Of a stretch of 64,000 nt of DNA, positions 39,259 to 48,807 are shown one piece after another. The first letter of the stretch is position 1; each line of letters starts with the position of its first letter. A program made the translations under genes and the position numbers. Under the pieces are notes generated by a model. It was not told the origin of the DNA, searched no databases, and worked only from the letters and a program-made list of their open reading frames with translations. Origin of the DNA: Rhodococcus qingshengii JCM 15477 (GTDB lineage Bacteria; Actinomycetota; Actinomycetes; Mycobacteriales; Mycobacteriaceae). The stretch spans positions 2,772,501 through 2,836,500 of the forward strand of contig NZ_CP096563.1 in NCBI RefSeq assembly GCF_023221595.1, given 5' to 3'.

Positions 39259-39453
39259 GTGCGGTTGACCGAATTTCATGAAATGGTGCGCGAAGAGTTC
39301 GGGCAGGTACGAGGCGACTCGATGCTGATCGACCATGTACTCCAGAGTCTCGACGGAATGACTGCCGCGGAGGCCGTCGAAGCAGGCTGGGAGCCTCGCG
39401 AGGTGTGGCGTGCGCTCTGTGTGGAGTTCGACGTACCACCCGCCCGCCGCTGA
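39259..39453 (+). CDS. DUF3046 family protein
   Basis: A 64-residue protein beginning VRLTEFHEMVREEFGQVRGD and ending CVEFDVPPARR. The block RLTEFHE and the tail WEPREVWRALCVEFDVP identify DUF3046, a small actinobacterial family always near recA (Rv2738c in M. tuberculosis). Function is unknown. The GTG 39259 start is favoured over 39250 by the -10 spacing. The gene is followed by the recA control region. Confidence 0.85.
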   Translation: MRLTEFHEMVREEFGQVRGDSMLIDHVLQSLDGMTAAEAVEAGWEPREVWRALCVEFDVPPARR

Positions 39454-39487
39454 TTCTTCGGCGTGTCGAACGTCTCCCATCTTCTGT

Positions 39488-39510
39488 TCGAACACGTGTT
39501 CGTCTATGCT
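39488..39510 (+). promoter_or_regulatory. LexA (SOS) box and recA promoter
   Basis: TCGAACACGTGTTCGT (39488-39503) matches the actinobacterial SOS box TCGAAC-N4-GTTCGA in all but the last base. A -10 hexamer TATGCT (39505-39510) follows directly, so LexA would cover the promoter. Confidence 0.88.
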
Positions 39511-39653
39511 GAAGCTGTTCGGTGGTGACGCTCCTTTCGTAACTGCGAACTTTCGGTTATCGACAAAGCACAGTGATCGACAAGCGCTAAAGCAAGATCG
39601 AAAAGTCTGTCGGTGGCCGGATCTACTCTGATCGCAACACACCAACAGGGTCG

Positions 39654-39702
39654 GCTCAGGCAGGCGCTGAAGAGACGGAGTCTGCTCAGGCAGGCACTGA
39701 AG
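39654..39702 (+). repeat. Direct repeat in the recA leader
   Basis: A 19-bp unit, GCTCAGGCAGGCGCTGAAG (39654-39672), recurs at 39684-39702 with one change (GCACTGAAG for GCGCTGAAG). The copies are 30 bp apart, and the second ends 24 bp before the recA ATG. Confidence 0.85.
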
Positions 39703-39726
39703 ACTGAAACAAGGATGGGGATCACG

Positions 39727-40764
39727 ATGGCACCACAGGCACCTGATCGGGACAAGGCACTCGACCTCGCGTTGGCGCAGATCGACAAGAACTTCGGCAA
39801 GGGTTCGGTGATGCGCCTGGGTGAGGGTGTCCGCCAGCCCATCGCCGTCATTCCCACCGGTTCCATCGCGCTCGACGTCGCGCTGGGTATCGGCGGACTG
39901 CCGCGTGGCCGCGTCATCGAGATCTACGGCCCGGAGTCCTCGGGTAAGACCACCGTGGCACTGCACGCAGTTGCCAATGCTCAGGCCAACGGCGGCATCG
40001 CGGCGTTCATCGACGCGGAGCACGCACTCGATCCCGACTATGCAGCCAAGCTGGGCGTCGATACCGATGCACTCCTGGTCTCGCAGCCGGACACGGGTGA
40101 GCAGGCCCTCGAAATCACCGACATGCTGATCCGTTCAGGCGCCCTCGACATCGTCGTGATCGACTCCGTGGCCGCTCTTGTTCCTCGCGCCGAGATCGAA
40201 GGCGAGATGGGTGACAGCCACGTCGGTTTGCAGGCTCGACTGATGAGCCAGGCGCTGCGCAAGATCACCGGTGCCATGAACAACTCGGGCACCACCGTCA
40301 TCTTCATCAACCAGCTTCGCGAGAAGATCGGTGTGATGTTCGGTTCTCCCGAAACCACCACCGGTGGTAAGGCACTGAAGTTCTACGCTTCGGTCCGCCT
40401 CGACATCCGTCGTATCGAAACTCTCAAGGACGGTACCGACGCAGTGGGTAACCGCACTCGCGTCAAGGTCGTCAAGAACAAGGTCGCGCCGCCGTTCAAG
40501 CAGGCCGAGTTCGACATTCTCTACGGCCAGGGCATCAGCAAGGAAGGCTCGCTCATCGACATGGGTGTCGAGCACGGGTTCATCCGCAAGTCCGGCTCCT
40601 GGTACACCTACGAAGGTGACCAGTTGGGTCAGGGCAAGGAAAATGCTCGTAAGTTCTTGCTGGAGAACACCGATATCCGTGACGAGATCGAGAAGAAGAT
40701 CAAGGAAAAGCTCGGTATCGGTGCTGACGTCACTGCAACCGACGAAGCTCCCGCCGACTTCTGA
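39727..40764 (+). CDS. recA: Recombinase RecA
   Basis: A 345-residue recombinase. Walker [10 protein letters not shown] is at residues 68-76. [20 protein letters not shown] is the Walker B region, and the L1/L2 loops ([34 protein letters not shown]) are fully conserved. There is no intein, unlike M. tuberculosis RecA. It coats single-stranded DNA, exchanges strands and stimulates LexA self-cleavage. ATG 39727 was chosen over 39715 because the product then begins [16 protein letters not shown] as in relatives. A LexA box and a repeated leader lie upstream. recX follows after 8 bp. Confidence 0.98.
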
Positions 40765-40772
40765 GTTCAGTC

Positions 40773-41351
40773 ATGAGCTTCGACGACGGTGACAACGGCG
40801 AGAATGCTCGTGAAGAGTACGGCGCTCCTCGGCGTCGATCCCGTCAACGATCCGAGAAGCCGTCGCAACGCGCAGAAGGTGGGACGGAGGCGCAGGCCAA
40901 AGATGCTTGCCTACGCCTCCTGACCGACCGGGCGCGCAGTCGTTCCGAGCTGGAAACAAAGCTGAGCGGGCGTGGCTTCGAGCCCGAGATCATTGCCAAG
41001 GTCCTCGATCGACTCCAAGAAATCGGGTTGATCGACGACGCGGACTTCGCGAACCAATGGGTTCATTCGCGGCATACGTACTCGGGCAAGGGAAAGCGTG
41101 CGCTTGCAGTCGAGTTGCGGCTCAAAGGAATCGACCAGGACACCGCTTCCGAAGCGTTGTCACAGATCGATCCGGAAGATGAACGCGAGCGAGCAGCGGA
41201 GCTGGTTCGGCGGAAGCTGAAGAACAAGCCCGTCGATGATCGCGACAAGGTCACGCGTCGACTGGTCTCGATGCTGGCACGCAAGGGATATTCAGCGGGG
41301 ATGTCCTACGAGGTGGTCAAAGCCGAGATGGCGGCGGTCACCGACTCGTAG
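40773..41351 (+). CDS. recX: Regulatory protein RecX
   Basis: A 192-residue RecX with three tandem three-helix units. RecX binds in the RecA filament groove and limits its activity. Visible blocks are CLRLLTDRARSRSELETKL, IGLIDDADFANQWVHSRHTY, and GKRALAVELRLKGIDQDTAS. The first 40 residues are a polar, Arg-rich extension common in actinobacteria. It is 8 bp after recA and ends at a strong terminator, so recA and recX form one SOS operon. Confidence 0.93.
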   Translation: MSFDDGDNGENAREEYGAPRRRSRQRSEKPSQRAEGGTEAQAKDACLRLLTDRARSRSELETKLSGRGFEPEIIAKVLDRLQEIGLIDDADFANQWVHSRHTYSGKGKRALAVELRLKGIDQDTASEALSQIDPEDERERAAELVRRKLKNKPVDDRDKVTRRLVSMLARKGYSAGMSYEVVKAEMAAVTDS

Positions 41352-41375
41352 CGAAGTGCAGCATTCAGAACAAAA

Positions 41376-41414
41376 GGGCGGGGGTACCACCGAAATTCGG
41401 TGGTACCCCCGCCC
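41376..41414. terminator. Strong bidirectional terminator between recX and gluD
   Basis: A near-perfect inverted repeat with 19-base arms (41376-41394 and 41396-41414) begins GGGCGGGGGTACC and ends GGTACCCCCGCCC. It is flanked by an A-run (CAAAA) on the left and TGTTGTGT on the right, so it can end transcripts of both convergent operons. Confidence 0.9.
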
Positions 41415-41466
41415 TGTTGTGTATTCGCGCTAACGCGGCTGGATTCGACTCACGGCTCCATCTGAT

Positions 41467-42363
41467 TCACGGCTTGGTCAGGTCCATACCCGGAACCGAA
41501 ACAGCTGGGTCGGCGGACGGAGCCGCGATGGGGCCCTTGCCCTTTCGCTTCCCGGACCGCAGGCGCTTCTCCACCTTGGTTGCCAGGAAGGTCAGAGCCG
41601 AGTTGAGAGCGATCATGATCGCTGCGACCACGATGAGCGCCGGCAGGAAGTTTCCGTAGAAGGTGCCGAGCTGTTGGGCCTGACGCACCAGCTCGACATA
41701 CCCGATCAGGTAGCCGAGGGCGGAGTCCTTCAACGCCACGACCATCTGTGAAATCAGTGCCGGGAGCATGGCGGTAACCGCTTGGGGGAGCAGGATTGTC
41801 ACCATGATCTGCGTCTTGCGCATGCCTAGTGCCTTGGCGGCCTCACTTTGCCCTCGTGGGAGTGAGTTGATTCCGGCGCGGACGATCTCGGCGATCACTG
41901 ACCCGTTGTACAGGGTCAAGCCCACGACGACTGCGGCGAGTGCGAGGTACTTGGACTTGAAGACTTCGTATTCGGCGAACACCTGATACGAGAAGATCAT
42001 CAGAATCAGAACCGGTACTGCTCGGAACAATTCGACGATGACGCCGCAGATCTTCCGAATGATGTTGTGCTCGGAGAGTCGGCCGATACCCAGGGCAGAA
42101 CCGAGGATGAGCGCGAAGACGATGGACATCGCAGCCGCGATCAGCGTCCCTCGGATGCCGGGTATCAGATACGTTGTCCACGAGGTGGATTCGAGGAACG
42201 GATCCCACTTCGCTGCTGTCAGCTGGCCCTTTTCGTCGAGTGCGCGGTAGATGACGTAACCGATTGCGACCATGAGTGCGGCGACGACAAGGGATGCGAA
42301 TCGGTAGAGATTTCGCGCTCTCGGACCTGGCGCGTCGTAGAGGACTGTTGCGCGGTTGCTCAT
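41467..42363 (-). CDS. gluD: Glutamate-type ABC transporter permease GluD
   Basis: A 298-residue permease of the HAAT/PAAT family. The conserved loop is [20 protein letters not shown] followed by [14 protein letters not shown]. About six helices are seen; residues 266-298 are a basic Pro-rich tail ([15 protein letters not shown]). It pairs with GluC to form the membrane channel for glutamate or a related polar amino acid. The ATG overlaps the gluC stop (ATGA). Confidence 0.9.
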   Translation of the reverse strand: MSNRATVLYDAPGPRARNLYRFASLVVAALMVAIGYVIYRALDEKGQLTAAKWDPFLESTSWTTYLIPGIRGTLIAAAMSIVFALILGSALGIGRLSEHNIIRKICGVIVELFRAVPVLILMIFSYQVFAEYEVFKSKYLALAAVVVGLTLYNGSVIAEIVRAGINSLPRGQSEAAKALGMRKTQIMVTILLPQAVTAMLPALISQMVVALKDSALGYLIGYVELVRQAQQLGTFYGNFLPALIVVAAIMIALNSALTFLATKVEKRLRSGKRKGKGPIAAPSADPAVSVPGMDLTKP

Positions 42364-43040
42364 CGTGAAACCTCGAATCGCTTGCTCAGCTTGCCGAAGA
42401 TCAAGCCCATGGGAAGTGTCAGGATCACGAAACCGACAGCGAAGATTCCACCGACGACGAAGATCGCCGCTTCGTTTTCGATCATCTTCTTCATCAGCGC
42501 TGACGCTTCGGATACGCCGATCACCGCGGCGATGGTCGAGTTCTTGGTCAGTGCGATCAGCACGCTACCCAGCGGTGCTGTGACCGCGCGAAATGCCTGA
42601 GGCAGGACGATCAGCCGAAGATTTTGTGCAAACGACAGACCGAGTGATCGGCCCGCTTCGGCCTGGCCGACCGGAACGGTATTGATTCCCGATCGAAGTG
42701 ACTCACACACGAACGCGGCGGTGTAGACACTGAGGCCGAGGACGGCGAGTCGGAAGTTGTTGTCCACCAGAAATGTCGGCGAATCCGACTTGGCGAGGTT
42801 GACTCCGAGCGTCTGCGAAAGACCGAACAGACAGAACAACAGAATCAGTGTGAGGGGGGTATTGCGGAACACGGTCACGTACGCGGCGCCCAGGAATCGG
42901 GCGACCGGGACCGGTGACACGCGCATCGCCGCGATCAGCACACCGATGATGACAGCGCCGATCGCGGAGAAAAATGTCAGCTGGATCGTGGTCCAGAAGG
43001 CTTCCAGAAGCTGGTCGCCGTACTTGCTCAGAAGGTTCAC
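42360..43040 (-). CDS. gluC: Glutamate-type ABC transporter permease GluC
   Basis: A 226-residue permease with about five helices. The EAA-like loop is [20 protein letters not shown] followed by [18 protein letters not shown]. It starts [15 protein letters not shown] and partners GluD. There are 98 bp between the gluB stop and this ATG, holding a hairpin. The gene order gluA-gluB-gluC-gluD equals the Corynebacterium glutamate importer, so the name is given by family and order; substrate is inferred. Confidence 0.9.
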   Translation of the reverse strand: MNLLSKYGDQLLEAFWTTIQLTFFSAIGAVIIGVLIAAMRVSPVPVARFLGAAYVTVFRNTPLTLILLFCLFGLSQTLGVNLAKSDSPTFLVDNNFRLAVLGLSVYTAAFVCESLRSGINTVPVGQAEAGRSLGLSFAQNLRLIVLPQAFRAVTAPLGSVLIALTKNSTIAAVIGVSEASALMKKMIENEAAIFVVGGIFAVGFVILTLPMGLIFGKLSKRFEVSR

Positions 43041-43085
43041 TTGCCGTCTCCCCAGATCACGGGATCTCCGTTGGTGGCGTCACGC

Positions 43086-43114
43086 GCTGCGGCTCCCGAA
43101 GTGGGAGCCGCAGC
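43086..43114 (-). terminator. Intercistronic hairpin between gluB and gluC
   Basis: GCTGCGGCTCCC (43086-43097) pairs with GGGAGCCGCAGC (43103-43114) around GAAGT. No T-run follows on the minus strand, so it more likely protects the gluB 3' end or acts as a partial terminator than stops all reading into gluC. Confidence 0.65.
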
Positions 43115-43138
43115 GAGATTGACGGTGAAAAAAGCAGG

Positions 43139-43969
43139 TCAGTAACGATCAACGGTGGGCGGCGCCGGGATGGGGTAGCCCGAAGCGCCAACGGTGTTGT
43201 TGAAGGCTTCTTCCCATGCGCCGGTGGAGATCATCTTCTCGATGGCGTCGTTGATCTTGCCGCGGGTCTCGGAATCGTCCTTGGCCAGGCCGACGCCGTA
43301 GTTTTCCGTTGTGAACGGTTCTCCGACGACCTTCAACTGGCCGGGGTACTGTGCGGCAAAACCAGCGAGGATGATGTCATCGGTGGTGACTGCGTCGACA
43401 GCGCCGTTGCGCAGTGCTTCGACACAAGCAGAGTAGGTGTCGAACTCCTGAAGTTGGACGTCAGGTACGGAGTCCTTGACCTTCTGAGCCGGAGTGGAGC
43501 CAGTCACCGAGCAGAGCTTCTTGCCGCCGCTGAGAGAATCGCGACCGGTGATGTCGGTGTTGTCGGAGCGAACGAGCAGCGATTGGCCGGCGATGAAGTA
43601 CGGACCGGCAAAGCCGACCTTTTCCTTGCGTGCGTCGGTGATCGAGTAGGTGGCCACAATGTAGTCGACCTCGCCGTTCTGGATCAGGGTCTCGCGTTGG
43701 GCTGACGGTGATTCCTTGAAGGTGATTCCTTCGGGCTTCACGCCGAGTTCGTTCGCGATGTACCGGGCTACCTCGACGTCGAAGCCGGAGAACGTCCCGT
43801 CCGGATTGCGCTGACCGAGGCCGGGCTGATCGAACTTGATACCGACGGTGAGCGTTCCGTCGGCAGCACTCTGCGATGCGCTCTTTTCTTCTCCTCCACC
43901 ACAAGCCGTGGCAGCGAACGCGATAGCCATGATTCCGATTCCGAAACGGACGGAGCGATTGATCTTCAT
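43139..43969 (-). CDS. gluB: Glutamate-binding lipoprotein GluB
   Basis: A 276-residue periplasmic-type binding protein of SBP family 3. The N-terminus MKINRSVRFGIGIMAIAFAA then TACGGG is a lipoprotein signal with the acylated cysteine at about residue 23. The mature domain has TLTVGIKFDQPGLGQRNPDG, FSGFDVEVARYIANELGV and VGLAKDDSETRGKINDAIEK, typical of polar amino-acid receptors. It delivers substrate to GluC/GluD. The upstream 124 bp hold three copies of an 18-bp repeat. Confidence 0.92.
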   Translation of the reverse strand: MKINRSVRFGIGIMAIAFAATACGGGEEKSASQSAADGTLTVGIKFDQPGLGQRNPDGTFSGFDVEVARYIANELGVKPEGITFKESPSAQRETLIQNGEVDYIVATYSITDARKEKVGFAGPYFIAGQSLLVRSDNTDITGRDSLSGGKKLCSVTGSTPAQKVKDSVPDVQLQEFDTYSACVEALRNGAVDAVTTDDIILAGFAAQYPGQLKVVGEPFTTENYGVGLAKDDSETRGKINDAIEKMISTGAWEEAFNNTVGASGYPIPAPPTVDRY

Positions 43970-43996
43970 GAAGATCCTCTCAGTTGTCGACATGCA

Positions 43997-44050
43997 AACG
44001 GTGCAGTCGAGATGAACGGTGCAGCCGAGGTGAACGGTGCAGTCGAGCAA
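43997..44050 (-). repeat. Three tandem 18-bp repeats between gluA and gluB
   Basis: The unit AACGGTGCAGTCGAGATG (plus-strand reading) is repeated at 43997, 44015 and 44033. The first 10 bases (AACGGTGCAG) are identical in all copies and the rest varies. The tract is in the leader of gluB. Confidence 0.85.
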
Positions 44051-44093
44051 GTTGTCTTGTGGACGAGGACAGGACTGTCGGAGGGGACTGTGA

Positions 44094-44876
44094 TCAGTGA
44101 GTGAGGATCTTGCCGAGGAAGTCCTTGGCCCGATCCGACTTGGGATGGGTGAAGAACTCTTCGGGCGTGGTGTCTTCGACGACCTGGCCGTCAGCCATGA
44201 ACAGCACACGATCGCCGGCTTTGCGGGCGAATCCCATCTCGTGCGTGACCACGAGCATGGTCATGCCTTCCTTGGCGAGGGAAGTCATGACGTCGAGGAC
44301 CTCGTTGACCATCTCGGGGTCGAGAGCGGAGGTGGGCTCGTCGAACAACATCACCTTCGGCTGCATCGCAAGAGCGCGAGCAATCGCGACACGCTGTTGC
44401 TGACCGCCGGAAAGCTGCGCCGGGTACTTGTCGGCCTGATTGGCGATACCGACGCGCTCGAGCAATGCCTGCGCCGTCTTCTTGGCTTCGTCCTTCTTCG
44501 CCTTGCGAACCTTCATCGGTGCGAGCATGACGTTCTCGAGGATCGTCTTGTGTGCGAACAGGTTGAAGGACTGAAAGACCATCCCGACGTCGGCACGAAG
44601 TGCGGCAAGTGCTTTGCCCTCCTCGGGGAGCGTCTTGCCGTCGACGGCAATGGTGCCCGAGTCGATGGGTTCCAGGCGATTGATGGTGCGGCACAGAGTC
44701 GACTTACCGGAGCCCGACGGACCAAGGACGATCACCACTTGGCCCTTGGGTACCTCGAGATTGACCTCTTGCAGGACGTGAAGTTCCCCGAAGTGTTTGT
44801 TCACCGAGGTCATCGAAATCATGGATGTGGAATCGCCGGAGGTGGTCGGCGTCGTCGCATCGTCGGCTTGGGTCAT
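44094..44876 (-). CDS. gluA: Glutamate-type ABC transporter ATP-binding protein GluA
   Basis: A 260-residue ABC ATPase. Walker [19 protein letters not shown] is at about residue 52, Q-loop [19 protein letters not shown], signature [20 protein letters not shown], and Walker [17 protein letters not shown]. The sequence is typical of polar amino-acid importers. A -10 hexamer (TAAGGT) lies 8 bases before ATG 44876, so the message is probably leaderless. The N-terminal 18 residues are Thr/Ser-rich and an internal start (MISMTSV) is possible. Confidence 0.93.
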   Translation of the reverse strand: MTQADDATTPTTSGDSTSMISMTSVNKHFGELHVLQEVNLEVPKGQVVIVLGPSGSGKSTLCRTINRLEPIDSGTIAVDGKTLPEEGKALAALRADVGMVFQSFNLFAHKTILENVMLAPMKVRKAKKDEAKKTAQALLERVGIANQADKYPAQLSGGQQQRVAIARALAMQPKVMLFDEPTSALDPEMVNEVLDVMTSLAKEGMTMLVVTHEMGFARKAGDRVLFMADGQVVEDTTPEEFFTHPKSDRAKDFLGKILTH

Positions 44877-44884
44877 AAACGAGA

Positions 44885-44890
44885 ACCTTA
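44885..44890 (-). promoter_or_regulatory. -10 element for gluA
   Basis: On the minus strand TAAGGT ends 8 bases before the gluA ATG with no Shine-Dalgarno sequence between. A separate inverted repeat GTAA-N8-TTAC (44940-44955) lies further upstream in the divergent region. Confidence 0.5.
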
Positions 44891-45003
44891 GGCGTAGTTT
44901 GCGTCGACGCCCGTGATTTCGCCATGGTTCTTGCCATATGTAATGGAAATTTTACTGTGACGACGTTTATGTCGCGTTTCGGCTGTTTATCAGGGCGTTA
45001 TTA

Positions 45004-45030
45004 CACGTCGTAGTGGACGTGAGCTAGGCT
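45004..45030 (+). promoter_or_regulatory. miaB -10 element with adjacent inverted repeat
   Basis: TAGGCT (45025-45030) ends 5 bases before the GTG start, slightly closer than usual. An inverted repeat CACGTC-N6-GACGTG (45004-45021) fills the spacer region just upstream and could be an operator. Confidence 0.45.
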
Positions 45031-45035
45031 GAAGC

Positions 45036-46601
45036 GTGTCACTGATCGACGAAATGTCCCCTGCACTTCCGGAGCCGACTGCAGTTCCGGAGCCGACTGC
45101 GAAGTCTGTTCGCACCTACGAGGTGCGGACGTACGGCTGTCAGATGAACGTCCACGATTCCGAGCGACTGTCCGGTCTGCTCGAGGACGCCGGGTATTCG
45201 AAGGCGGAGACCGGAACCGATCCTGATCTTGTCGTCTTCAATACGTGTGCGGTCCGCGAGAACGCGGACAACAAGTTGTACGGCAACCTCAGCCAGCTCG
45301 CCCCGAACAAGGAGGCGAACCCCGACATGCAGATCGCGGTCGGCGGGTGCCTGGCGCAGAAGGATCGCGACACCGTCGTCAAGAAGGCGCCGTTCGTCGA
45401 TGTCGTCTTCGGCACTCACAACATCGGCTCGCTGCCCGCGCTGCTCGATCGTGCGCGTCACAATCAGCGCGCCGAGGTCGAAATCCTCGACGCACTCGAG
45501 GCGTTTCCGTCGACACTGCCAGCCAAACGCGAATCTGCTTATGCAGGTTGGGTTTCCATCTCGGTGGGCTGCAACAACACGTGTACGTTCTGCATCGTTC
45601 CGGCCCTGCGTGGCAAGGAAGTGGATCGACGTCCCGGCGACATTCTGGCCGAGGTGCAGGCACTCGTCGACGAGGGTGTCTCGGAAGTAACCCTGCTCGG
45701 ACAGAACGTCAATGCCTACGGCGTGTCGTTCGCCGATCCGGAACAACCGCGCGATCGCGGAGCCTTCGCCTCCCTCTTGAAGGCATGTGGACACATCGAC
45801 GGCCTCGAACGGGTGAGGTTCACATCGCCGCACCCGGCAGAATTCACCGACGACGTCATCGAAGCGATGGCAACCACTCCCAACGTCTGCCCGCAGCTGC
45901 ACATGCCGTTGCAGTCCGGTTCGGACAAGGTTCTCAAAGCGATGAAGCGCTCGTACCGCAAGTCGAAGTACCTCGGGATCATCGAGAAGGTGCGCGCCGC
46001 AATGCCGCACGCCGCCATCACCACGGACATCATCGTCGGGTTCCCGGGGGAGACGGAGGAGGATTTCGAGGAGACGCTGGACGTCGTGCGTAAGGCGCGA
46101 TTCTCCAACGCCTACACCTTCCAGTACTCCAAGCGCCCGGGCACGCCGGCGGCGGAGATGGCAGATCAGCTTCCCAAAGAGGTTGTCCAGGAACGCTACA
46201 TGCGATTGCTCGCCGTTCAGGAAGAAGTGAACATCGAGGAGAATCGCAAGCTCGTCGGCACCGAGGTCGAACTCTTGGTGGCAGCGGGGGAGGGTCGGAA
46301 GAACGCGGCGACTCAACGTCTCAGTGGTCGCGCGCGAGACGGTCGCCTGGTGCATTTCCGCCCCGAGGGAAACCTGGACGGCACAATCCGACCCGGTGAC
46401 GTGGTGACGGTCGTCGTCACCCACGGAGCCCCTCATCACCTCGTGGCAGATGACGGAGTGCTCACGCACCGTCGGACCCGCGCCGGTGATTCGTTCGAAA
46501 AGGGCATCACACCCAAGACCCCGCCCATCGGCGTAGGTCTCGGACTACCGAAGATCGGTGCCCCGGCCCCACAACCCGTCCAGATGGGATGCAACGCATG
46601 A
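45036..46601 (+). CDS. miaB: tRNA-2-methylthio-N6-dimethylallyladenosine synthase
   Basis: A 521-residue radical-SAM methylthiotransferase that converts i6A37 to ms2i6A37 in tRNA. The N-terminal domain has [20 protein letters not shown] and GGCLAQKD cysteines for the auxiliary cluster. The radical-SAM motif is C179-x3-C183-x2-C186 ([18 protein letters not shown]). The C-terminal TRAM domain is at about 400-470. A short duplicated PEPTA segment lies at the N-terminus. The GTG start has no Shine-Dalgarno but a near -10 hexamer. miaA, which makes i6A, is at 49566. Confidence 0.95.
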   Translation: MSLIDEMSPALPEPTAVPEPTAKSVRTYEVRTYGCQMNVHDSERLSGLLEDAGYSKAETGTDPDLVVFNTCAVRENADNKLYGNLSQLAPNKEANPDMQIAVGGCLAQKDRDTVVKKAPFVDVVFGTHNIGSLPALLDRARHNQRAEVEILDALEAFPSTLPAKRESAYAGWVSISVGCNNTCTFCIVPALRGKEVDRRPGDILAEVQALVDEGVSEVTLLGQNVNAYGVSFADPEQPRDRGAFASLLKACGHIDGLERVRFTSPHPAEFTDDVIEAMATTPNVCPQLHMPLQSGSDKVLKAMKRSYRKSKYLGIIEKVRAAMPHAAITTDIIVGFPGETEEDFEETLDVVRKARFSNAYTFQYSKRPGTPAAEMADQLPKEVVQERYMRLLAVQEEVNIEENRKLVGTEVELLVAAGEGRKNAATQRLSGRARDGRLVHFRPEGNLDGTIRPGDVVTVVVTHGAPHHLVADDGVLTHRRTRAGDSFEKGITPKTPPIGVGLGLPKIGAPAPQPVQMGCNA

Positions 46602-47188
46602 CCTCGCAACACGAGAACACGACACCACAGCCGGGCGACGACGCCTTCGAGGGCTACCGCAAGGATCTCGACGACGCGGAACGCAAGGTCGCGGGAGAAA
46701 TCGATCCGGGTGTGCGCGCCATGGTTGTCGCGGTTGCGGTGCTCGTGCTGGTCGGCACCCTTGCCCTGCCCCATGCGGGAGTTGCGAACGGCTGGGATGT
46801 GCTCGCGTACAACCAGGACGCGGAAACCGAACGGATTGCACTGTTCTCACGCTTGTTCGTGTGGTTCGTCGTCATCTTCGGCATCGGATTCTCGATGCTC
46901 GCGCTGGTCACGCGGCGTTGGAGTCTGGCCTGGGTCGCACTCGCCGGCAGTGCCGTGGCGAGCGCTCTCGGCATGATGGCCGTCTGGTCGCGTCAGACCA
47001 TTCCCGCCGGTTTCAATGTGGCAGGACCGTCGATCGGGCTGATCATCGGATGGTTTGCCGTCGTGTTCTTGACGTTCCATTGGCTCAAGGTGGTCTGGAC
47101 ACGAACCAACATTCAGCTCGCCGCCGAGGAGCAACGCCGGATTGCTGCGGCCGAAGCCGAGAAGCATCAGGAATGGAACGTCGGCTGA
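46598..47188 (+). CDS. Conserved actinobacterial membrane protein (Rv2732c-like)
   Basis: A 196-residue protein with an acidic N-terminus (about 45 residues) and four transmembrane helices at about 48-165: [59 protein letters not shown] and [20 protein letters not shown]. The C-terminus is a charged helix. ATG 46598 overlaps the miaB stop (ATGA). Its place after miaB matches Rv2732c of M. tuberculosis by memory. Function unknown. A strong terminator follows. Confidence 0.82.
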   Translation: MTSQHENTTPQPGDDAFEGYRKDLDDAERKVAGEIDPGVRAMVVAVAVLVLVGTLALPHAGVANGWDVLAYNQDAETERIALFSRLFVWFVVIFGIGFSMLALVTRRWSLAWVALAGSAVASALGMMAVWSRQTIPAGFNVAGPSIGLIIGWFAVVFLTFHWLKVVWTRTNIQLAAEEQRRIAAAEAEKHQEWNVG

Positions 47189-47220
47189 CACAGCAGGCCG
47201 TCCGTCCAAAGCACAAGACA

Positions 47221-47258
47221 ACGCCGGCTGACTCCTTTCGGAGTCAGCCGGCGTTTTT
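47221..47258 (+). terminator. Intrinsic terminator after the miaB operon
   Basis: Perfect 15-base arms ACGCCGGCTGACTCC (47221-47235) and GGAGTCAGCCGGCGT (47240-47254) with a TTTC loop, followed by a run of T. It also faces the end of the DUF349 gene on the other strand. Confidence 0.92.
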
Positions 47259-47282
47259 GTTGTCTTTACAGCTCGTCGTCGA

Positions 47283-48668
47283 TTACTCGTTGACGGCGCT
47301 TTCGGCAGCTTCGGCCCACTCACGCCACTGCTTGGCCTGAGCGAGAGCCTTCTCGGCGTCCTTCGTCTTGCCGGCAGCCTGAGCCTTGGCGGCCTGCTCC
47401 TCGAACTGGCTCACCCGCTCCTTGAACTGCGCGACCCGGGCAAGTGCTTCCGGATCGGTGCGACGCCACTCCGCGTCGACCGCGTCGCGCACCTTGGTTT
47501 CGATGGCCCGGAGCTTCGCTTCGAGTTCCTGCATTCGGTCGCGCGGCACCTTGCCGATCGCGTCCCACTTCTCCTGCAGGTCGCGAAGCGCTGCGCGGGC
47601 GTTCTCGAGTCCGTGCGCCGGATCGATGTTCGCATTGGCAGCGAGCAGCTCCTCTTTTGCAACCGCGTTCTGCTCGAATTCGGCATCGCGCTCGGATGCA
47701 GCAGCGTTGCGCGCGGCGAAGAACACATCCTGAGCGCCCTTGAAGCGCTTCCACAGGTTGTCGTCGGCCTCGCGCGGTGCGCGGCCGGCAGCCTTCCACT
47801 CGCTGAGCAGATCGCGGAATTCCCCGGCGGTCTGTCCCCATTCAGTGGAGGTCGACAGCTTCTCGGCGCGCTCGACCAGTTCTTCCTTCGTCGAACGGGC
47901 GCTCGCACGATCCCGGTCGAGTTCGGCGAAGTGGGCTCCACGTCGTCGGTTGAAGGACTCACGAGCCTTCGAGTAACGCTTCCACAGTGCGTCGTCGACC
48001 TTGCGGTCGATTCCGCGAATCGTCTTCCACTCGTCGAGAATCTCGCGCAGTCGATCACCCGCGGTCTTCCACTGGGTCGACTCCGAGCCGATCTGCTCGG
48101 CCTCGACTGCGAGGGCCTCCTTGCGGGCGGTGCTTGCCGCGCGCGACTGTTCCTTCTCTTCCTTCGCGTGCGCTGCGGCCTCGTCGGAACCGGCAACGAT
48201 CACGTCGAGTCGGCGAGCCAAAGCGTCGAGGTCACCGATCACTGCAGCGGTCGAGAGGGATTCGGACAGAGCGATGGCGGCAGCCTTGGTCTTCTTGGCG
48301 TCTCCGGCGCCCGACGTCAGTCGCGCCTCGAGTAGCGAGACCTCGGTCGCGAGGTCGTCGTAGCGACGACCGAAATGGGCGAGGCCCTCGGTGGCGTCGC
48401 CGGCCTGCCACGAACCGATCTGACGTTCACCGTCAGCGGTCTTCACCCAGGCGGTTCCGTCTTCCTCGACGCGTCCGAACTTGCTCGGGTCGCTGGCCGG
48501 TGCGGCGGTGACGGCATGCGAGGCTGCTGGTCCGGGGCGAGGTGCTCCGGGGCGGGGCGCACCGGGGCGTGGTCCACCAGGTTTGGGAGCGCCGGGTTTG
48601 GGTGCTGCCGGGCTCGGGCTGGCCGAACTGCTGTCGGCGCCGGTGGTGGGTTCACTGTTCTCGGTCAT
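47283..48668 (-). CDS. DUF349 domain-containing protein
   Basis: A 461-residue, highly charged helical protein. The first 50 residues are a low-complexity Pro/Gly/Ala region with repeats of PRPGA/PKPGA. Then a conserved globular part ([20 protein letters not shown]) and at least three DUF349 repeats follow, each with a W-K-x-A/I-G pattern ([59 protein letters not shown]). It matches Rv2731 by position. Function unknown; coiled-coil structure suggests a scaffold or nucleic-acid role. ATG 48668 was chosen over 48722 because it begins the low-complexity region of relatives. Confidence 0.85.
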   Translation of the reverse strand: MTENSEPTTGADSSSASPSPAAPKPGAPKPGGPRPGAPRPGAPRPGPAASHAVTAAPASDPSKFGRVEEDGTAWVKTADGERQIGSWQAGDATEGLAHFGRRYDDLATEVSLLEARLTSGAGDAKKTKAAAIALSESLSTAAVIGDLDALARRLDVIVAGSDEAAAHAKEEKEQSRAASTARKEALAVEAEQIGSESTQWKTAGDRLREILDEWKTIRGIDRKVDDALWKRYSKARESFNRRRGAHFAELDRDRASARSTKEELVERAEKLSTSTEWGQTAGEFRDLLSEWKAAGRAPREADDNLWKRFKGAQDVFFAARNAAASERDAEFEQNAVAKEELLAANANIDPAHGLENARAALRDLQEKWDAIGKVPRDRMQELEAKLRAIETKVRDAVDAEWRRTDPEALARVAQFKERVSQFEEQAAKAQAAGKTKDAEKALAQAKQWREWAEAAESAVNE

Positions 48669-48807
48669 CGGTCCTCGTCTCTGCCGCGCGTCACGGCTGC
48701 CTGATCGCATTCCTGGTTCCATTGAACCCGGTACTCACGTTCTCCGACTATTGAATCAGGTAAGAGGGTGTGAGGTCGCCACCTCGGGGTCGACTAGCGT
48801 GGCAACT

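Noticed and set aside
39727..40764. Intein in recA
   Set aside because: The protein is 345 residues and aligns through all RecA motifs without an insert.
43997..44050. Triplicate repeat as a CRISPR array
   Set aside because: The unit is only 18 bp and contiguous, with no spacers and no cas genes.
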